Source: JAMCZZ01 sp964363695
Lineage (GTDB): Bacteria > Patescibacteriota > UBA1384 > XYA2-FULL-43-10 > 1-14-0-10-43-13
DNA: 16,940 nt
Assembly: GCA_964363695.1 (NCBI GenBank)
Contig: CAYIJI010000025.1
Span: 1-16,940, forward strand
Reading direction: 5' to 3'
This document shows positions 12,786 to 16,940 of the stretch, piece after piece. The first letter of the stretch is position 1, and each line of letters starts with the position of its first letter. The position numbers were made by a program, and so were the translations under genes. The notes below the pieces were generated by a model. It was not told the origin of the DNA. It worked only from the letters and a program-made list of their open reading frames with translations, and made no database searches.

Positions 12786-14606
12786 TTAACTTTTTACTTT
12801 TTCTGATGCACCATTATTGCCGAAAAACTTTTTGAATTCATCGGCTTCAATAGTTTCTTGTTTAAGTAAAGTATCAGCGATTTTTTCAAGCGTTTTTTTG
12901 TGTTTCTTAATAATTTCATCGGCTTTTTTTCTGCCGCCGGCAATTATTCTTGAAATTTCTTCATCAATTATGCCTGCAATTTTGTCACTATAATTTCTGT
13001 GTTCGGCATAATCCTTGCCTAAGAATGGCAATTCTTCCTTGTGTCCATAAGTTTGCGGACCTAGTTTTTCACTCATGCCATATTCAGTGATCATTTTTCT
13101 GGCAAGGCTGGTAGCTCTTTTTAGGTCATTCTGGGCGCCGGTTGTGATATTTTCCAGTCCAAAGAATTCTTCTTCGGCCACTCTTCCGCCCATTAAGGAA
13201 GCTATTTGGTCAAGAAAGCGGGATTTGGTCTCAAGCCGTCTATCTTCAGTTGGCAAATTCCATGTGTATCCAAGAGCCATTCCTCTAGCAATAATTGAAA
13301 TCTTATGAATCGGGTCTGAATTTGGTACAAAGTGACCTACTATTGCATGGCCGGCTTCATGAATTGCGGTTATTCTCTTTTCTTTTTCCGACATAATTCT
13401 GGAGCGGCGCTCCGGACCCATCATGACTTTTTCGATCGCATTATCCATATTTTTTTGTGAGATAGTCTTTTTGTTTGAGCGGGCTGCTAGAATGGCAGCT
13501 TCATTGGCCAAGTTGCGAAGATCGGCACCAGAGAAACCGGGGGTTGATCCGGCAATTTTGTCAAGATTAACACTGCTATCTATGGGTTTATTTTTTGTAT
13601 GAACCTTTAATATTTCTTCTCTTTCCTTGCGATCAGGCAAATCTATCACAACCTGTCGGTCAAAACGACCCGGTCTCAAAAGTGCAGGATCAAGAACATC
13701 AGGACGATTAGTTGCGGCAACTATAATAACATTGTCGCTAGGTTCAAAACCATCCATTTCAACCAGAATCTGGTTTAGAGTCTGCTCTCGTTCGTCATGA
13801 GAACCTCCTAAACCGGCGCCTCTTTGGCGTCCTACAGCATCCAACTCATCAATAAATATGATAGCTGGAGCATTTCTTTTTGCTTTCAAAAACAGATCCC
13901 GGACTCTTGAGGCGCCAACGCCGACAAACATTTCTACGAATTCGGACGCTGAAATAGAGAAGAAAGGAACACCAGCTTCTCCCGCCACCGCTTTTGCCAT
14001 TAAAGTTTTACCCGTGCCCGGAGGCCCGATTAAGAGAACTCCTCTTGGAATCTCCGCGCCAAGATCTCTAAATTTCTTTGGACTTTTTAAAAATTCAACA
14101 ATCTCTACTAATTCCTGTTTTGGCTCCACTAGACCTGCAACATCGTTGAAAGTTATTTTTGTATTCCCCATAAAAAGCTTGGCGGTTGATTTCCCAAATC
14201 CCATCGCCTTACTGTTTGCGCCTTGCGCCGAACGCATCATAAAGAATATAAAACCGCCGATCAACAGAATCGGGAGAATGATCGAGATAATAGAGTATAC
14301 TGCGGCAGTTCCGGAGGTATCCTGCACGTTAATTGCAACCTTATCGGGCGTAATTCCATAATCCTTAAGAGGAGCGCCCGGTTCTTTAAATGCTTTTATT
14401 TTTTTACCATCATTTAATGTTGCTATTACCAGATTATCTTTAACGGCAATTTCCTTGACTTCACCTTTGGAAACATCTTGAGATATCTCTGAAAGAGCAA
14501 CTTCCTTGACAGTTCCGTTCTTTGGCCCGAAAAAGCTGAAGATAAGAACGACTACTGATATAATTATTACTGAATATATGATTGATTTTGTGTTGTTTTG
14601 TTTCAT
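12786..14606 (-). CDS. ftsH: ATP-dependent zinc metalloprotease FtsH
   Basis: Membrane-bound AAA+ protease that extracts and degrades membrane and regulatory proteins as a hexamer. Two N-terminal helices (about 9-26 and 103-124) flank an extracytoplasmic domain of about 75 residues. The AAA module has Walker A GPPGTGKT (194-201), pore residue F227 in MFVGVGASRVRD, Walker B IIFIDE (249-254) and the second region of homology TNRPDVLDPALLRPGRFDR (299-317). The protease site is HEAGH (416-420), with D494 in TTGAQNDL as third zinc ligand. Length 606 aa is normal. ATG 14606 has GGAG 5-6 nt upstream. It lies 14 bp after tilS; tilS-ftsH adjacency is common in bacteria. Confidence 0.97.
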   Translation of the reverse strand: MKQNNTKSIIYSVIIISVVVLIFSFFGPKNGTVKEVALSEISQDVSKGEVKEIAVKDNLVIATLNDGKKIKAFKEPGAPLKDYGITPDKVAINVQDTSGTAAVYSIISIILPILLIGGFIFFMMRSAQGANSKAMGFGKSTAKLFMGNTKITFNDVAGLVEPKQELVEIVEFLKSPKKFRDLGAEIPRGVLLIGPPGTGKTLMAKAVAGEAGVPFFSISASEFVEMFVGVGASRVRDLFLKAKRNAPAIIFIDELDAVGRQRGAGLGGSHDEREQTLNQILVEMDGFEPSDNVIIVAATNRPDVLDPALLRPGRFDRQVVIDLPDRKEREEILKVHTKNKPIDSSVNLDKIAGSTPGFSGADLRNLANEAAILAARSNKKTISQKNMDNAIEKVMMGPERRSRIMSEKEKRITAIHEAGHAIVGHFVPNSDPIHKISIIARGMALGYTWNLPTEDRRLETKSRFLDQIASLMGGRVAEEEFFGLENITTGAQNDLKRATSLARKMITEYGMSEKLGPQTYGHKEELPFLGKDYAEHRNYSDKIAGIIDEEISRIIAGGRKKADEIIKKHKKTLEKIADTLLKQETIEADEFKKFFGNNGASEKVKS

Positions 14607-14620
14607 TAAAACTCCAAATA

Positions 14621-15631
14621 TTACTGCTGTTTTCGATACGAAACCGTTTTGTCGTATATGATAATATTACCAGAAAGAAGCTCGATCCGCAATGAATGGG
14701 GGAGAGGCTTGTATTTTTTTCCTTCGCCCTTTTTGATCATTTCCACAACCTCAGAAATTTGCTTATTGGTAATCTCCCTTAAACTCTTTTTTTTCTCCAG
14801 CGCAATTCTTAGAACCATCCGCTGGAGGGAAGGATGTAGAGTCATCCACTTTTTTCGGTCTAAAATTGCTTGTCCGCTTTTTTCCTCAATAACTAATTTA
14901 TCGTACTTTTTCTCCGCCGCTAGAAGAATAAAGGCATGATCTTCCTCCAGAATCTTAGCTGAATTGAATAAGGTTTCAACAATGTTCGTATTCACATATT
15001 CAACAAGTAAAGGAAGAATTTTTAAGCGGATAAAATTACGGGTGATTTTTGGGTCATTATTTGTTTTATCGATCCGAAAGGGGATCATTTCGTCCTTAAG
15101 GTATAACTCAATTTCATTTCTGGAAACCGGTAATAGGGGACGGATAAAATTTTTTCTGACAGAGGGGATAGCGCTTAATCCTTTGAGACCGGTGCCTCTA
15201 AAGAGCCGCATTAGGAAGGTTTCCGCTAAATCGTTGGAATTATGTGCGATCGCAATCTTCGCTCCCCTTCTCTCCCCCAAGATTTTTTCAAAAAAGGCAT
15301 ATCTCGCTTCCCTTGCTTCTTCTTCATTTTTAAATTGGTTATCTTTGTCGGCAGAACCAAAAATAGACTCTGTTCCCCGCTCCCCGCAAATTTTTTTAAC
15401 GAACTTTTCATCATTATAGCTCTCCTCCCCTCTCAATCTATGGTTATAATGACAAGCCATTAAGTTGATTTGAAGATGGTCTTTTAATTTATACAGTACA
15501 TTAAACAAGCACATCGAATCCGGTCCCCCGCTTAAGGCGACAATTACGGTATCGCCGGAAGAAATGAGCTTATTTTCTTTTATATTCTTAAGCACTTTAA
15601 AAACAACTGATTTTTGTGAAATCTTTTCCAT
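14621..15631 (-). CDS. tilS: tRNA(Ile)-lysidine synthase
   Basis: Modifies C34 of tRNA-Ile (CAU) to lysidine using ATP and lysine, which changes its decoding from AUG to AUA. The PP-loop SGGPDS lies at residues 34-39, followed by CHYNHRLRG, the adenylate-handling part of the N-type ATPase domain, and later AHNSNDLAETFLMRLFRGTGLKGL and RNFIRLKILPLL, all diagnostic. The C-terminal region is short compared with E. coli TilS, as in many small genomes. ATG 15631 is preferred because GGGGA lies about 5 nt upstream; an upstream in-frame start (15652) would overlap that site. First gene of the run tilS-ftsH-murJ-unknown-phosphoesterase, with a -10 TATAAT at 15663-15658. Confidence 0.95.
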   Translation of the reverse strand: MEKISQKSVVFKVLKNIKENKLISSGDTVIVALSGGPDSMCLFNVLYKLKDHLQINLMACHYNHRLRGEESYNDEKFVKKICGERGTESIFGSADKDNQFKNEEEAREARYAFFEKILGERRGAKIAIAHNSNDLAETFLMRLFRGTGLKGLSAIPSVRKNFIRPLLPVSRNEIELYLKDEMIPFRIDKTNNDPKITRNFIRLKILPLLVEYVNTNIVETLFNSAKILEEDHAFILLAAEKKYDKLVIEEKSGQAILDRKKWMTLHPSLQRMVLRIALEKKKSLREITNKQISEVVEMIKKGEGKKYKPLPHSLRIELLSGNIIIYDKTVSYRKQQ

Positions 15632-15657
15632 ATCTTCCCCTATTACAATCAAGCGGT

Positions 15658-15663
15658 ATTATA
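15658..15663 (-). promoter_or_regulatory. -10 element of the tilS operon
   Basis: A perfect TATAAT on the - strand about 27 bp before the tilS ATG. No -35 of good quality at 17 bp; TTGTAG lies 20 bp upstream. The MITE at 15716-15825 lies just upstream and could affect this promoter. Confidence 0.5.
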
Positions 15664-15715
15664 CATTAAAATAGAAACTTTTTCTACAAGCAAAAGCATA
15701 TAGTTCTATTATTTA

Positions 15716-15825
15716 CCAGTGTTGCGTAATTCTTCTCAATCTGTCATTCCGTACTTGATACGGAATCTATATAAATAATTTCTGGATCCCAGATCAAGTC
15801 TGGGATGACAATTGCGCAACACTGG
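15716..15825. mobile_element. 110-bp MITE with 16-bp TIRs and 9-bp target duplication
   Basis: The terminal repeats are CCAGTGTTGCGTAATT (15716-15731) and AATTGCGCAACACTGG (15810-15825), 15 of 16 pairs. Both ends are flanked by TATTATTTA (15707-15715 and 15826-15834), a 9-bp direct repeat expected from transposition. Inside are two hairpin units facing outward (15742-15769 and 15782-15810) of the TGTCATTCC/GGATGACA repeat family also seen in lepA and around the GIY-YIG gene. No ORF is present. The parent transposase is not in the window. Confidence 0.85.
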
Positions 15826-15844
15826 TATTATTTAGATAGCGCCT

Positions 15845-16705
15845 TTAAGGGAACTTTAATTGTCCGGTAAACGACTTAGAAAATCTTCTTCCACTATTAT
15901 CTACCAGCTCAAATCTATAATTAAACTTCCCTCTATCCACTCTCTTTGTGTTTGTGTTATCTGGATATATGGTAGCAGTGCATCTTCCATCATCTGTGCA
16001 ATTTAAAAGAGTAATGATCTCACGCCTTTCCGCTCTCCACCTGCCCCACTTATTAACTCTTCTATTATATGTGTAGACCAACCTTGACTCTTTTATGCTA
16101 CCGACAAGCGACGGGTCAATTTGGGCCGTAAAGGTTACCGGCAAATTGTAGAAAAAGCTGTTTCGGTCTGTCACATCCAAAACCCTAAAGTTCGGATTAA
16201 AATTTAGCTGGAAAGAACGCTGAACACTTGGCAAACTTTTAATTTTTACCATTACTCGAGCCTGAATTGGCCTAGAAGAAGTAAAACACAATTTAATTGA
16301 GCCAGACTCTGTGTTTTGTGGACCAGCAACATTGACTGAAGTTGGTTTTTCAATTACCAAAGGCTCATTTTCAAGAAAAGTACCGTCAGATTTTATAGCC
16401 TCAATATTGACGTTGGCACAACTTTTCCCGTCCGGATAGGCTGAAAGGTTTGAGTTTTGGAAAGGTTTTTCGACATCAACATCCAGCCTCGAGCCTCGAG
16501 CCGGACAGCTTCCCACATCGGCCCCCATATTCTTTTTTACGTTTTGAACAATGCCTCGCTTGCAATTGTTCGCCGGAGCGGTTGTAGCATCAGCCTTATA
16601 GTTGGCAGTCCCAAAAAAATAAATTGCTCCCAATAAAAACACGCTTACAACTAGGAGTTTTAAGCTTCTTCGGGGACTTTTACTGCCTGATTTTTTCTTG
16701 GCCAT
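15845..16705 (-). CDS. Predicted secreted or membrane-anchored protein, 286 aa
   Basis: The N-terminus is strongly basic (MAKKKSGSKSPRRSLK), followed by a hydrophobic helix (about 16-35) and ATNYKADATTAPA-like sequence with a possible AxA cleavage site after ADA. The remainder is soluble and beta-rich, with six cysteines (NCKRG, GSCPARG, SCANV, LCFTSS, LLNC, RCTA), suggesting disulfides outside the cytoplasm. Two beta-sandwich-like halves may be present (about 60-165 and 166-286, the second with FFYNLPVTFTAQIDPSLVGSI and FNYRFELVDNSGRRF). I do not recognise the family. ATG 16705 has GGAGG 8 nt upstream. It is transcribed alone from a clear promoter. It might be a surface or adhesion protein, but that is speculation. 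Confidence 0.82.
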   Translation of the reverse strand: MAKKKSGSKSPRRSLKLLVVSVFLLGAIYFFGTANYKADATTAPANNCKRGIVQNVKKNMGADVGSCPARGSRLDVDVEKPFQNSNLSAYPDGKSCANVNIEAIKSDGTFLENEPLVIEKPTSVNVAGPQNTESGSIKLCFTSSRPIQARVMVKIKSLPSVQRSFQLNFNPNFRVLDVTDRNSFFYNLPVTFTAQIDPSLVGSIKESRLVYTYNRRVNKWGRWRAERREIITLLNCTDDGRCTATIYPDNTNTKRVDRGKFNYRFELVDNSGRRFSKSFTGQLKFP

Positions 16706-16734
16706 AGTTCTTCCCTCCAATTTACCTAATTTAG

Positions 16735-16763
16735 ATTATACAATTATAAAAAATATTTGACAA
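16735..16763 (-). promoter_or_regulatory. Promoter of the secreted-protein gene
   Basis: On the - strand TTGTCA (16763-16758), a 17-bp spacer and TATAAT (16740-16735), about 29 bp before the ATG. The region just upstream repeats AAATATTT three times (16752-16782), which could be a binding site or only AT-rich sequence. Confidence 0.78.
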
Positions 16764-16833
16764 ATATTTTGATAAATATTTGTAATTAAACCTTTTACTT
16801 TTATTAAAAATTGCTTCGTTAACCACTCACTGT

Positions 16834-16932
16834 TGTCATTCCCGCGAAGGCGGGAATCCAGAAGCACTATGGGCAAATCAACTCTCTGGATCCCAGATCT
16901 CCCGTTCGACAGGCTCAGGGCCTGTCATCGAC
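16834..16932. repeat. Palindromic repeat plus CTGGATCCCAG unit at the window end
   Basis: 16834-16861 is identical to the left end of the GIY-YIG element (9454-9481). It is followed 24 bp later by CTGGATCCCAGATC (16886-16899), the opposing unit of the family, which then runs into a different hairpin motif, CCCGTTCGACAGGCTCAGGG (16901-16920), ending in CCTGTCATC. The composite is cut by the window edge. Confidence 0.8.
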
Positions 16933-16940
16933 TCTGCCTT

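Noticed and set aside
16752..16782. Operator of three AAATATTT motifs upstream of the secreted-protein gene
   Set aside because: The region is almost entirely A/T, so the motif may be chance; mentioned only under the promoter.

Overview
The window looks like a scaffold from a low-GC bacterium with a compact genome. Short intergenic gaps, AT-rich housekeeping genes and dispersed palindromic or low-complexity repeats that run into coding genes suggest the Candidate Phyla Radiation (Patescibacteria). This is inference; no 16S rRNA or lineage marker is present. Stop codons and translations fit genetic code 11. One run of exactly 100 N (3460-3559) marks a scaffold gap of unknown true size.

Left part (1-3143): an MFS transporter, a doubtful 58-residue ORF, a CvpA-like membrane protein and a four-helix holin-like membrane protein on the + strand, then a small ankyrin-repeat protein on the - strand with its own terminator.

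Middle part (3275-6215): a tRNA-Lys(UUU) with promoter and terminator. A segment of about 355 bp starts at the tRNA's CCA tail and contains the tRNA terminator, three GATC-centred palindromes and the 3' end of a methyltransferase gene. It occurs twice as diverged direct repeats (3405-3860 and 5775-6126). Between the copies lie the remnant of the methyltransferase, a 147-bp palindromic MITE-like element, and a self-contained two-gene cassette with its own promoter, Shine-Dalgarno sites and terminator. The cassette encodes a SemiSWEET/PQ-loop protein and a single-barrel terpene-cyclase/prenyltransferase-like (QW-repeat) protein. The second methyltransferase copy, just after lepA, is an internally deleted pseudogene. 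The ancestral order was therefore probably tRNA-Lys / palindromes / methyltransferase / lepA.

Right part (6232-16705): lepA (-), with an in-frame insertion of two palindromic repeat units in its GTPase domain; a small unknown gene with its own promoter and terminator (+); nfo (endonuclease IV); a 369-bp inverted-repeat element carrying a GIY-YIG protein; then, in transcription order from the right, tilS-ftsH-murJ-membrane-anchored protein-metallophosphoesterase, tightly packed as an operon. A predicted secreted protein with its own promoter lies upstream of a 110-bp MITE that has 16-bp terminal inverted repeats and a 9-bp target duplication.

The most notable material is (a) the tRNA-adjacent repeat-bracketed SemiSWEET/cyclase-like cassette, (b) the palindromic repeat family that appears as a GIY-YIG-carrying element, as a coding insertion in LepA and inside a MITE, and (c) the three GATC-centred palindromes kept in both direct-repeat copies.
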